Positions 26,378 to 34,263 of a stretch of DNA of 64,000 nucleotides are shown here, piece after piece (position 1 is the stretch's first letter; each line of letters opens with the position of its first letter). The notes under the pieces were generated by a model that searched no databases, was not told the origin of the DNA, and saw nothing but the letters and a program-made list of their open reading frames with translations. The DNA is from an uncultured Flavobacteriales bacterium (GTDB lineage Bacteria; Bacteroidota; Bacteroidia; Flavobacteriales_G; Salibacteraceae): positions 928,861 through 992,860 of the forward strand of contig CALSRJ010000001.1 of assembly GCA_943788725.1 (NCBI GenBank). The letters are read 5' to 3'. The position numbers and the translations under genes were made by a program.

Positions 26378-27604
26378 ATGCAAGAGATCAAAGGCAGATC
26401 AAATGTGAGGTCTCTCAAAGACTTTAAACTGAGCACTCTCCTGGAGCTCACGAATGCCATCAATAATAACCTTCCTGAAGAGCGACTCTTTTCCACCTTC
26501 GAGTTCATCCTCAAGGATCAACTGAATATTGGCAAAGCCGCGATCTACCTCAGGCAAGACAACGAGTGGAAAATTCCCTTGAAGTATGGCATTCACAAAG
26601 CCGATCTCATCCTAAACATTGAGGAAGAGTTGCGCGCCGTTTCCGACATTACCGTATTGGATACGGGCGGAGATGGGACAAACCAAAGCTTCGACGTGGT
26701 CATCCCCATTTTTCACCAATCGAGTCCACTAGCATATCTTTTCCTGGGCGACTTAGATGAAGAAGCCCGAGGTGCAAGCCCCATTATCAAGCATTTGAGT
26801 TTTATCCAGACCTTGGCTAACATTACCTCTGTAGCGGTCGAGAACAAACGTTTGGAACGTGAACACATCGAACAAGAGCGCCTAATGCAGGAACTTCACC
26901 TCGCGAGTCAGATGCAGGAGATGCTCTTGCCCAAGGTGCTTCCCAACAACCAATTCTTGCAAGTAGCGGCACATTACAAACCGCATTTAGAAGTAGGCGG
27001 CGATTTCTACGACATCATCCAAGTATCCGAAACTGAAACGGTCTTTTGCATGGCAGACGTTTCGGGGAAAGGAATGGCAGCAGCGATCATCATGGCGAAT
27101 TTTCAAGCCAATTTGCGGGCCAACCTAAAGGTCGAAGGCGACCTGAAACAGGTGATGACAAATTTGAATGACATCGTATGGGACAATGCGATGGGCGAAC
27201 GCTACATCACCTGCTTTCTAGCAAAATACAACCGCGAGACACGCACCTTGGAATACGTAAATGCGGCGCACCCCGCTGCAGTTTTGATCCAAAAGGGTAA
27301 GGCAATCGAACTAGGACAAGGATGTGTCGGCATCGGCATGTTTGAGAAAATCCCGACAATGGTGCAGGGCGTAGAAATGATCTTACCAGGCACCCTATTC
27401 CTCTGCTTTACAGATGGCATATCTGAAACGGAGAATGCCAAAGAGGAGCAGTTCCAGCAAGATGAAATGATGAAAACCTTCTCAGCTGCAGAGCGGCTAA
27501 ACATCCCAGAGATCAACCCTTTCATCATACGCCAACTCGACGGATTCAGAGGGAAAAATCCCTACAGCGACGACGTGGCCTTAGTAAGCTGTCGCTTCGT
27601 CTGA
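26378..27604 (+). CDS. GAF-like / SpoIIE (PPM-type) protein phosphatase
   Basis: This 408-residue signalling phosphatase has a GAF-like sensory domain at residues ~20-170, a short coiled coil (REHIEQERLMQELHLA) and a SpoIIE/RsbU-type serine phosphatase domain (~200-405). Metal-binding acidic residues sit in EVGGDFYDI, ADVSGKGMAAA, CFTDGISETEN and YSDDVALVSC. Such enzymes dephosphorylate anti-sigma-antagonist proteins in partner-switching pathways; none is encoded nearby. The 3' end overlaps the convergent O-antigen ligase gene by 24 bases. Confidence 0.9.
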   Translation: MQEIKGRSNVRSLKDFKLSTLLELTNAINNNLPEERLFSTFEFILKDQLNIGKAAIYLRQDNEWKIPLKYGIHKADLILNIEEELRAVSDITVLDTGGDGTNQSFDVVIPIFHQSSPLAYLFLGDLDEEARGASPIIKHLSFIQTLANITSVAVENKRLEREHIEQERLMQELHLASQMQEMLLPKVLPNNQFLQVAAHYKPHLEVGGDFYDIIQVSETETVFCMADVSGKGMAAAIIMANFQANLRANLKVEGDLKQVMTNLNDIVWDNAMGERYITCFLAKYNRETRTLEYVNAAHPAAVLIQKGKAIELGQGCVGIGMFEKIPTMVQGVEMILPGTLFLCFTDGISETENAKEEQFQQDEMMKTFSAAERLNIPEINPFIIRQLDGFRGKNPYSDDVALVSCRFV

Positions 27605-29017
27605 TTTGTCTTTGTGGTACACCTCTATTGCTACCAAGATGGCGATAAACCCCCAGAATGGAATATTGGCCTTATCCAGGTCTAAGTAGTTGTTGAGTAC
27701 ACCGTGCACGATGTAGGTCACAAAGCCCAAAAATGACCCCATAAGCACCAATCGCATCTCACGCGATCGTGTAACGTAGTAGACCACAATGAACTTGTAG
27801 ACAGAGATGACGATGACCAATAACAGGGTCACCAGTCCAAGCACACCCATTTCAGCCAGTGGACCGAAGTATTCACTATGTGCATTTCCCAGATCGCCAA
27901 AATTGGTGCTGATGATCGTCAATTGTGACGAGTGTTGATAGGGTGCGTAGTAGAACTTATAAGTACCCGGTCCGAAACCGAAAACCGGACGTTCTTCAAA
28001 CATTCGGAGTGCGGCGCTCCAGCGATTGATGCGTTCGAGGTTACTCGCGTCAGTCGCCACATTGGAAATGGAGCTGACGTGCTCAGACAGGTCGTCCGAT
28101 GAATCTTGACGATTCTTCTCCAGCTTCATCATCACCTGCTCCTCAAAAACGAAGTACCCACCTACACTTCCCAAGGCAATCAAGCCTACGATCCACCAGC
28201 GCACTTTGATTTGAACCAAAATGAAAAGCACCAAAACGCCGGCAAGGCTCACCCATGCCGCGCGCGTATAAGAAAGAATGATGGCCAAGGTCATGATCGC
28301 TATCAATACGCTCACTACAATCTTCGTGTTGAGGCTCAAGTTTTTACTCCACAGGTAAGCCCACATCAGTGGGTAGACCATGGCCAGAATAGCCCCGTAA
28401 CTCGTGTGGTCTTTGAAGAAAGGTTGCATCACCCAGTGCGCAGGTTTCTGGTCAAAATTGTGCGTAGAATGGACGATGATTGTATAGACTGCAACAGCGG
28501 TCAGTGGAACGATGAACATCCATACGTAGGGACGGATGTTGTCCGGATTGCGAAATACCTGCGTGGCTATAAAGTAGAATCCTACCACATACCACAGCTT
28601 GGAAAGGAAGAACTTGATCGAGACCAAGGGCTCTTCACTCGTGAAACAGGTGATGAGGGTCCAACTGAGGTAAATGCCTATGGCTAGCGTAAGCGGATGC
28701 CGCATGACCCGGCTGTCGAAATATCCATCGTGGAAGACCCGTAATAAGAACACGAGCATCAGACCGAAGATGAGCGGCTCGGTTGGCAGCGCTAGTCCAA
28801 ACCCACCTCCTATGTCCTCCACGTTGATGGAGAGCGGTGTGAGCAAGGTGATCAACAAGAACAGCCAATCCAAACGGAACAAGGCTACACCAACAACCGC
28901 CAAAGCGATGGGTATACCTAAAAACCAGAATTGCTCGAAATAAATAAAACCGCCAAGCGCCACGATAAAGGCGCCTGCAATCAGGTAAAGCAGCCGATGT
29001 TTTTGCGTTTCGGTCAA
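27581..29017 (-). CDS. O-antigen ligase / polymerase family membrane protein
   Basis: This protein has about ten to twelve membrane segments and a Wzy_C-type region with the large periplasmic loop (ERINRWSAALRMFEERPVFG followed by GPGTY, then NAHSEYFGPLAEMG). This pattern is found in WaaL ligases and Wzy polymerases, which attach or build O-antigen; sequence alone does not separate them. I use TTG 29017 (TETQKHRLLYLIAG), seven bases after the Wzz-like stop; TTG 29065 is possible and would overlap that gene. It is the third gene of a wzx-wzz-ligase run. Confidence 0.85.
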   Translation of the reverse strand: MTETQKHRLLYLIAGAFIVALGGFIYFEQFWFLGIPIALAVVGVALFRLDWLFLLITLLTPLSINVEDIGGGFGLALPTEPLIFGLMLVFLLRVFHDGYFDSRVMRHPLTLAIGIYLSWTLITCFTSEEPLVSIKFFLSKLWYVVGFYFIATQVFRNPDNIRPYVWMFIVPLTAVAVYTIIVHSTHNFDQKPAHWVMQPFFKDHTSYGAILAMVYPLMWAYLWSKNLSLNTKIVVSVLIAIMTLAIILSYTRAAWVSLAGVLVLFILVQIKVRWWIVGLIALGSVGGYFVFEEQVMMKLEKNRQDSSDDLSEHVSSISNVATDASNLERINRWSAALRMFEERPVFGFGPGTYKFYYAPYQHSSQLTIISTNFGDLGNAHSEYFGPLAEMGVLGLVTLLLVIVISVYKFIVVYYVTRSREMRLVLMGSFLGFVTYIVHGVLNNYLDLDKANIPFWGFIAILVAIEVYHKDKSDEATAY

Positions 29018-29024
29018 ACCAGGA

Positions 29025-30041
29025 TTAGGCCTCGGTCTTGAACTTCTTGACGTTCTCAATTGCAATGATGCCCAGTACCGTCAGCAAGAAAGCCGAGAGC
29101 GTACTGACCAACACGATCAACCAACGAATAGGATAGGCTTTCTTCTCAGCTGGCCACGCACGGTTCACGACGAAACTGGTGGTCATCGATTCCTCAGCAT
29201 CCGCTTTGGTTTCTTCATACTTTGCTCGGAGCAGCGCCAATTGCTCGCGCTCAAACTCAAGGTTTTCGGTTAGCGAAAGGTATGCCGAGCCGTATTCTGA
29301 GAAAATCTCCAGTTTCTTCTCCAGTTCCTTTCGAACCTTGACATTGTCCTTTGAGATGGCATCGTAGTAGGCTTTGGTCAACTGCTCTACTTCCACCTCG
29401 AAGTCTGTAAGACCGCGGCGACGGATTGCCGTGAGCGAGTCTTCCATGCCTTTCATGTACTCCTGCATCTGCTGGTATTCTTGCTCAATGATTCTGAGTC
29501 CCTGCAATGCACGGTCGTGCTGCATTCGGGTACGCACAAAATCCAAGCGCTGGGAAATGTCATTGGCGATGAGCGCTGCGGTGTCTTTGTTGTGGTCCAG
29601 GACATCGATTCGGACCGAGTTGAACTCGGTGCGCTTAAAGGTGACGTTGTCTTGGTATTCTTTTACGGTATTGGTCAATGCAAACCGCTCATCGTTTTTG
29701 ATGCCGTAGTGTTGCATCAGGTTGTACTTCTCTCGAATGTATCCTTCGATTTCATCCGAATTAAGGATCTGGAGCAATTGCTCTGCCTCCTCTTCTTCAC
29801 CAAAGGCATTGATGTCTTGCTTTCCACTAAAATCTTCCGCCATCAAGGATTTTGAAATCGAGTTGGTAGCGGCAGGAAAGAGAATGACGGTGGAGAGGAA
29901 CTTTTCTTGGATGAGCAGCGAAACGACCGACGATACGACGGCAGCTGCGAATGAAATGATGATCAAAGGCTTGCGGTATCGCAAGAGAAACATGATCAGG
30001 TTGGTAGAATCGAAATTCTTCTGGTACTCCTTGTCTTGCAT
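29025..30041 (-). CDS. Wzz/chain-length-determinant family protein
   Basis: This 338-residue polysaccharide co-polymerase has a membrane segment near the N-terminus (PLIIISFAAAVVSSVVSLLI, ~25-44) and one near the C-terminus (WLIVLVSTLSAFLLTVLGII). A long periplasmic coiled-coil part lies between them (residues ~170-290). There is no cytoplasmic tyrosine-kinase domain. Such proteins set O-antigen or exopolysaccharide chain length. ATG 30041 (MQDKEYQKNFD) was chosen because the longer frame crosses a -7 box at 30073-30080. Confidence 0.87.
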   Translation of the reverse strand: MQDKEYQKNFDSTNLIMFLLRYRKPLIIISFAAAVVSSVVSLLIQEKFLSTVILFPAATNSISKSLMAEDFSGKQDINAFGEEEEAEQLLQILNSDEIEGYIREKYNLMQHYGIKNDERFALTNTVKEYQDNVTFKRTEFNSVRIDVLDHNKDTAALIANDISQRLDFVRTRMQHDRALQGLRIIEQEYQQMQEYMKGMEDSLTAIRRRGLTDFEVEVEQLTKAYYDAISKDNVKVRKELEKKLEIFSEYGSAYLSLTENLEFEREQLALLRAKYEETKADAEESMTTSFVVNRAWPAEKKAYPIRWLIVLVSTLSAFLLTVLGIIAIENVKKFKTEA

Positions 30042-30072
30042 CACAGGTTGAATGGGTGTTTTTTGAAGTGGG

Positions 30073-30080
30073 CAAATGTA
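30073..30080 (-). promoter_or_regulatory. -7 box for the wzz-ligase genes
   Basis: On the minus strand TACATTTG reads 30080-30073, an exact TAnnTTTG match, 31 bases before ATG 30041. It falls in the gap after the wzx-like gene, so wzz and the ligase may be expressed separately from wzx. Confidence 0.45.
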
Positions 30081-30189
30081 GTGCTTTGAAACGGAGAACT
30101 GGCCTGTGTAGTGTGCAGTCACTGACATCGACCATCCACTCGCAGCTCGCCGAGGCGAACCAAAGGATGGACAGGGCGAACAACCCTCT

Positions 30190-31632
30190 CTACTTTTCCC
30201 TCCAAACGGCGAGGCCTTCCTTCAAGTCCACAACGACAAAAAAGAAAATAACAACGGAAAAAACCGCCGTAATCAGGAGACCATAAAAGGGCAAGAAACC
30301 CATCAATCCGAGGATGACAATTGAACCCAAAGTAAGCACCCATAGGAGCAAGGACCGAAGCATCCAATTTTTGATCGGCAGGTGATACTTACGCACGGCA
30401 TATACTCCTTGACTCAAAGCCATGAATCCAAGGCTGATAAAACTGGTCATGGCGGCCCCTTCAGATCCCATGGTTGGAATCAACCAAAAGTTGAGGGCCA
30501 CATTTAAGAACACCGTAAGGAAGGCGATGCGGTTCAACCACTTCATGTCGCCAGATGCCGTGATCAAGGTCCCAAAGACGTAGCCTACCGCGAGAAAAAC
30601 AAAGGAGCCCATCAACCAAGTCAAGCTTTTGGCACTTTCATCGGCATGGCTGTGGTACAATAGGTCCATTACCCAATCCCCATAAAAATAAGCTAGGATG
30701 CAGACCACCCCAGCAGGTGCAATGAGAAAGCGAGCCGCCTGATCGATCAGCGGTGAAATCTCCGAACGGATACCGTTTTGTTGCAGCAAGCGTGCGAACA
30801 TGGGCAATAACAATCCAGCATACAGGAAGGCAAAGCTGTTCCCAGCGTCCAAGATCCTGAACGCCTGGGCGTAAATACCCGCTTCCAATGCTCCGTTAGG
30901 TGCCAATCGCTCGAGCATGATGCCGTCAAGTTTGTTGTAGGCCGTCATCAGGAGGATGAGCAAGGCAAAGGGCCAGGTCTGCCTGGCCATGGCCGTGATG
31001 GAAGCCATGCTTACATCGAGCCTCATCCAACGCTTACCGGCCGGAGTCATCAAAATTGCCAAGACGATGGCAGCGCTGTAGGCCGCAGTTTGAAAGAGCA
31101 CAAATTGCTCGATCGAGAAATCCTCGCTGCCGAACCAAAGCGCATAGCCTACTCCTATCACGAGCAGTAATCGGTCGGTAACGCTAAGGATACTGTCTCG
31201 AATAAACAGGTGTAATCCGGACAAATTCGCCCGGAACATTAACAGAAACACAGAGAGTACGTGGTTGAGCATGAGCCAGCCGATGAAGAACCAATACCTA
31301 CCCTCAAACCCGAGGGCCAATGCGGCCAATACGGTAACCACCATGTAAATCACACCCAAGCCCAGTTTCATCGGTAGCAGCGTAGCCATGTTTTGCAAGC
31401 CGGCCTTCTCGTCTTGGGCTACTTTGATCTTCTGGTAATTGTTGATTCCCAAGTCGAGCAACACATTGAAAAGAAAAGTGAAATTGAACATCGCATAGAA
31501 CAGACCGTACTCTTCGGCGCCTACCTCGTTTTGCACACCTACCTCAATGCCGAATAGATAAAACGGCTTGACGAGCAGGTTGAGTGCCAGTAGAAAAATC
31601 AGGTTGAGGGAAAATTTTCGCTTGCTCTCCAT
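30190..31632 (-). CDS. Wzx-type polysaccharide flippase
   Basis: This 480-residue protein with about 12-14 membrane segments throughout belongs to the MATE/MVF polysaccharide exporter type. The opening LNLIFLLALNLLVKPFYLFG followed by VQNEVGAEEYGLFYA is characteristic. It would flip lipid-linked O-antigen or other polysaccharide units across the inner membrane. It is followed by the Wzz-like and O-antigen ligase genes on the same strand, which supports a polysaccharide assembly role. No glycosyltransferases are adjacent, so the repeat unit is made elsewhere. Confidence 0.88.
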   Translation of the reverse strand: MESKRKFSLNLIFLLALNLLVKPFYLFGIEVGVQNEVGAEEYGLFYAMFNFTFLFNVLLDLGINNYQKIKVAQDEKAGLQNMATLLPMKLGLGVIYMVVTVLAALALGFEGRYWFFIGWLMLNHVLSVFLLMFRANLSGLHLFIRDSILSVTDRLLLVIGVGYALWFGSEDFSIEQFVLFQTAAYSAAIVLAILMTPAGKRWMRLDVSMASITAMARQTWPFALLILLMTAYNKLDGIMLERLAPNGALEAGIYAQAFRILDAGNSFAFLYAGLLLPMFARLLQQNGIRSEISPLIDQAARFLIAPAGVVCILAYFYGDWVMDLLYHSHADESAKSLTWLMGSFVFLAVGYVFGTLITASGDMKWLNRIAFLTVFLNVALNFWLIPTMGSEGAAMTSFISLGFMALSQGVYAVRKYHLPIKNWMLRSLLLWVLTLGSIVILGLMGFLPFYGLLITAVFSVVIFFFVVVDLKEGLAVWREK

Positions 31633-31678
31633 CGTTGTAGATGCGAATTACGTCTAAAACGTAGAAACAAGCTTTACA

Positions 31679-31891
31679 ATGAGATCAATCTTCTATTTGA
31701 CATTGACCCTCGGGCTTGGCTGTGTTTCGCTTAGCTGCGACAAGTGCGAAACCACCGAACCGATCGACGACTGCTTCTGCATTCAAGTATATGATCCAGT
31801 TTGCGGATGCGATGGGGTTACCTACGGCAATTCTTGCCAAGCGAACTGTGCTGGCGTACCGGAATACGAGCCTGGGGAATGCGGAAAATGA
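31679..31891 (+). CDS. Kazal-type protease-inhibitor lipoprotein
   Basis: This 70-residue protein has a lipoprotein signal with a candidate acylated Cys20 (VSLSCDKC). A Kazal-like domain follows: Cys32, 34, 42, 44, 53, 57 and 68 with the signature YDPVCGCDGVTYGNSCQANC, whose VCG-DG-TY-N-C core is the Kazal hallmark. Kazal domains block serine proteases by a substrate-like loop. The reactive site here would be in the loop just before VCGCDG. As a lipoprotein it would act at the cell surface or in the periplasm. It is flanked by wzx (divergent) and the LptF/G-like gene (convergent, stop five bases away). Confidence 0.85.
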   Translation: MRSIFYLTLTLGLGCVSLSCDKCETTEPIDDCFCIQVYDPVCGCDGVTYGNSCQANCAGVPEYEPGECGK

Positions 31892-31895
31892 GCGC

Positions 31896-32972
31896 TTACT
31901 TCGGTGCGTTGATGTATAGGTACACCGCCAAGAATCCGTAGAGTACATTCGGAATCCAAGCTGCGATCAATGGGTCTAACCCCGCGTTGGTTGCATATAC
32001 CGTAGAAACTTTCATCGCCAGAATATACGTCACCGCAAGTGCCAAGCCCGCGGCAATGTGGGCGCCGATTCCTCCTCGCACCTTTCTACTGCTCATCGAT
32101 ACGCCGATCAGCGTGAGTATATAGGTTGAAAACGGAAGCGCGTTTCGGGTGTGCTTTTCAATCAGGTAATACGGAATGTTCGGGGAGCCCTTGATGCGTT
32201 GCTCTTCGATGAAAGCATCCAACTCGTTCACGTCCATCCGTTGGGTGTCCTCCACCCTGCTGGCAAATTCATCTGGCGTAAACGCAAAGGTTGTATCGAG
32301 GCTTTTCCCCTCCACTAAATGCTCGCCCCGATCGGTAAACGTTCGGATGTAATAATTCTCCAAGACCCAATGCTGGTCTGTCGTATCCCACTTGACGTAA
32401 TTGGCGAAAATCTTTTTCTTCAATTTCACCCCTTCCCACTCCTCAAGGCTGAAGCGGTAGCCGACGTCGCTCTTTGAATTGAATTTGTCGAAATAGATCA
32501 TTTCTCCCGGCTTGATCTGCTTGTGCACCCCTTGGTTCAAAGTGCGGTGATAGGTATGAATGTATTCCGACTCGAATTCCATCCTATCCCGATTGGCTTT
32601 TGGAACCAAGTAGTTGTTGAGGTAAAAAGAGCCCGCGGCCAAAATGGTGGCGCTGATGAAGTAAGGCCACATCAGACGACTGAAGCTTACTCCACCGCTC
32701 AAAATGGCCACGATCTCTGTTCGGTTGGCCAATTGTGAGGTGAAAAAGATTACTGCCAGGAAAGTCAGCAGTGGGCTGAAGAGGTTGCCGTAAAACAGTA
32801 CGAAGTTTTTGTAATAATCCCACAGAATGCCTTTGAGTGGGGCCTTGGTCCGGATCAGGTCGTCGATCTGTTCGCTGACGTCGAAAATGATGGCGATGGA
32901 CATGATGAGCGCCAAGATGAATACGAAGGTCAGCAGGAAGCGCTTGATGATATAGAGGTCGAGTATCTTCAC
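31896..32972 (-). CDS. LptF/LptG family permease
   Basis: This 358-residue permease of the YjgP/YjgQ family has three N-terminal membrane segments (~10-120), a periplasmic beta-jellyroll-like domain (~130-260) and three C-terminal segments (~270-355). With the LptB ATPase it extracts lipopolysaccharide from the inner membrane for transport. MKILDLYIIKRFLLTFVFIL is the usual family start. Whether it is LptF or LptG is not settled by sequence alone. It follows tgt with no spacer, a pairing common in Bacteroidota. Confidence 0.9.
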   Translation of the reverse strand: MKILDLYIIKRFLLTFVFILALIMSIAIIFDVSEQIDDLIRTKAPLKGILWDYYKNFVLFYGNLFSPLLTFLAVIFFTSQLANRTEIVAILSGGVSFSRLMWPYFISATILAAGSFYLNNYLVPKANRDRMEFESEYIHTYHRTLNQGVHKQIKPGEMIYFDKFNSKSDVGYRFSLEEWEGVKLKKKIFANYVKWDTTDQHWVLENYYIRTFTDRGEHLVEGKSLDTTFAFTPDEFASRVEDTQRMDVNELDAFIEEQRIKGSPNIPYYLIEKHTRNALPFSTYILTLIGVSMSSRKVRGGIGAHIAAGLALAVTYILAMKVSTVYATNAGLDPLIAAWIPNVLYGFLAVYLYINAPK

Positions 32973-34103
32973 TCAGAGGCGTTGGGTGATCTTAGGAACG
33001 ACGGAATCTTTCCACGATGCGAAATCTCCTGCTAAGATATGTTGTCTCGCCTGCGTTACGAGATCTAGGTAAAATGCGAGGTTGTGAATACTTGTAATCT
33101 GTGGTCCGAGCATTTCTCCACTAGCAAATAAGTGCCGCACATAAGCACGCGAATAAGCCGAATCCACGTACGCCGTTCCCTTCGGATCGAGCGGGGAGAA
33201 TTCTTGCTTCCACTTTTGGTTCTTGATATTGAGGATGCCGTCCCACGTATAGAGCATTCCATGGCGTGCATTGCGCGTTGGCATGACGCAGTCGAACATG
33301 TCGATTCCCAATGCGATGCATTCAAGGATGTTCTCTGGCGTTCCCACACCCATCAGGTAGCGCGGCTTGTCTTTGGGCAAGATGCCGCAAACCAATTCGG
33401 TAGATGCGTACATCATATCATGGGGTTCTCCTACAGAGAGTCCGCCGATGGCATTGCCTTCTCGATCCATGCTCGCGATGAACTCGGCCGACTGCTTCCG
33501 CAAATCGTGAAAGACGCTTCCTTGCACAATCGGAAAGAGCGTTTGACTGTAGCCGTATTTCCCTTCCGTTGCGTCAAAGTGATTGCAGCAACGCTTTAAC
33601 CAGCGGTGGGTGAGGTGCATGCTGTTCTCGGCATAATCCTTTTCACAGGGATAGGGCGGACACTCGTCAAAGGCCATGATGATGTCGGCCCCGATTTGAC
33701 GCTGCACGTCCATGGCGTTTTCGGGCGTGAAAAACTGCTTTGATCCATCGATGTGCGATTGAAAGGTCACACCCTCCTCCGTTATCTTACGGTTTTGAGC
33801 GAGGCTGTATACTTGATAGCCACCACTGTCGGTAAGGATCGGGTGATCCCAGCCCATGAAGCGATGCAACCCACCTGCTTCCTCCAAAACGTCCATGCCG
33901 GGACGTAAATACAGGTGGTAGGTATTGCCTAGAATGATCTGCGCCTTGATGTCGTCCTTTAATTCGCGCTGATGCACCGTCTTCACCGAAGCTACGGTGC
34001 CCACCGGCATGAAGATGGGGGTTTGAATCTCACCGTGATCAGTGGTAATCTTGCCAGCGCGGGCCGAGGACCCAGGATCCGTATGTTGAAGTTCGAATTT
34101 CAC
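32973..34103 (-). CDS. tgt: tRNA-guanine transglycosylase
   Basis: This 376-residue enzyme exchanges guanine 34 of tRNAs with GUN anticodons for preQ1. The nucleophile and base-binding residues are in ILTDSGGYQVYSL, IIMAFDECPPYPC, GGLSVGEP and CVMPTRNARHG. The usual C-terminal zinc site CxCxxC is absent: the region after SPLDPKG reads TAYVDSAYSRAY, although the later IHNL His is kept. Start is GTG 34103, placed within a few bases of the predicted transcription start. Confidence 0.93.
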   Translation of the reverse strand: MKFELQHTDPGSSARAGKITTDHGEIQTPIFMPVGTVASVKTVHQRELKDDIKAQIILGNTYHLYLRPGMDVLEEAGGLHRFMGWDHPILTDSGGYQVYSLAQNRKITEEGVTFQSHIDGSKQFFTPENAMDVQRQIGADIIMAFDECPPYPCEKDYAENSMHLTHRWLKRCCNHFDATEGKYGYSQTLFPIVQGSVFHDLRKQSAEFIASMDREGNAIGGLSVGEPHDMMYASTELVCGILPKDKPRYLMGVGTPENILECIALGIDMFDCVMPTRNARHGMLYTWDGILNIKNQKWKQEFSPLDPKGTAYVDSAYSRAYVRHLFASGEMLGPQITSIHNLAFYLDLVTQARQHILAGDFASWKDSVVPKITQRL

Positions 34104-34108
34104 GGATG

Positions 34109-34138
34109 CGAAGGTAAGTTGGGGATTCGGGATTGGAA
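34109..34138 (-). promoter_or_regulatory. Candidate promoter for tgt-lptF/G
   Basis: On the minus strand TTC (34138-34136), 19 bases, then TACCTTCG (34116-34109): one mismatch in each element at ideal spacing. The predicted start falls about two bases from GTG 34103, implying a nearly leaderless message. Confidence 0.45.
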
Positions 34139-34224
34139 ATGGAGGATTTGATCGGATTGCTTCGGAAAGCAGAATTCAATATGAACCGTTCATCCTTAGA
34201 ATGTGAAACAATACACTTTCGCCA

Positions 34225-34254
34225 TTGCAAACCTCGCGGAGGTTACCACCTTTG
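34225..34254 (+). promoter_or_regulatory. mutL: Candidate mutL promoter
   Basis: TTG (34225-34227), exactly 19 bases, then CACCTTTG (34247-34254), which keeps the A and TTTG of the -7 element. The mutL ATG is ten bases further on. The gap also has a small dyad CCTCGCGGAGG (34231-34241) between the two elements. Confidence 0.5.
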
Positions 34255-34263
34255 TAGTCTTAC

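Noticed and set aside
28106-28687. 193-residue open frame on the plus strand
   Set aside because: Opposite the O-antigen ligase; composition is that of antisense of membrane helices.
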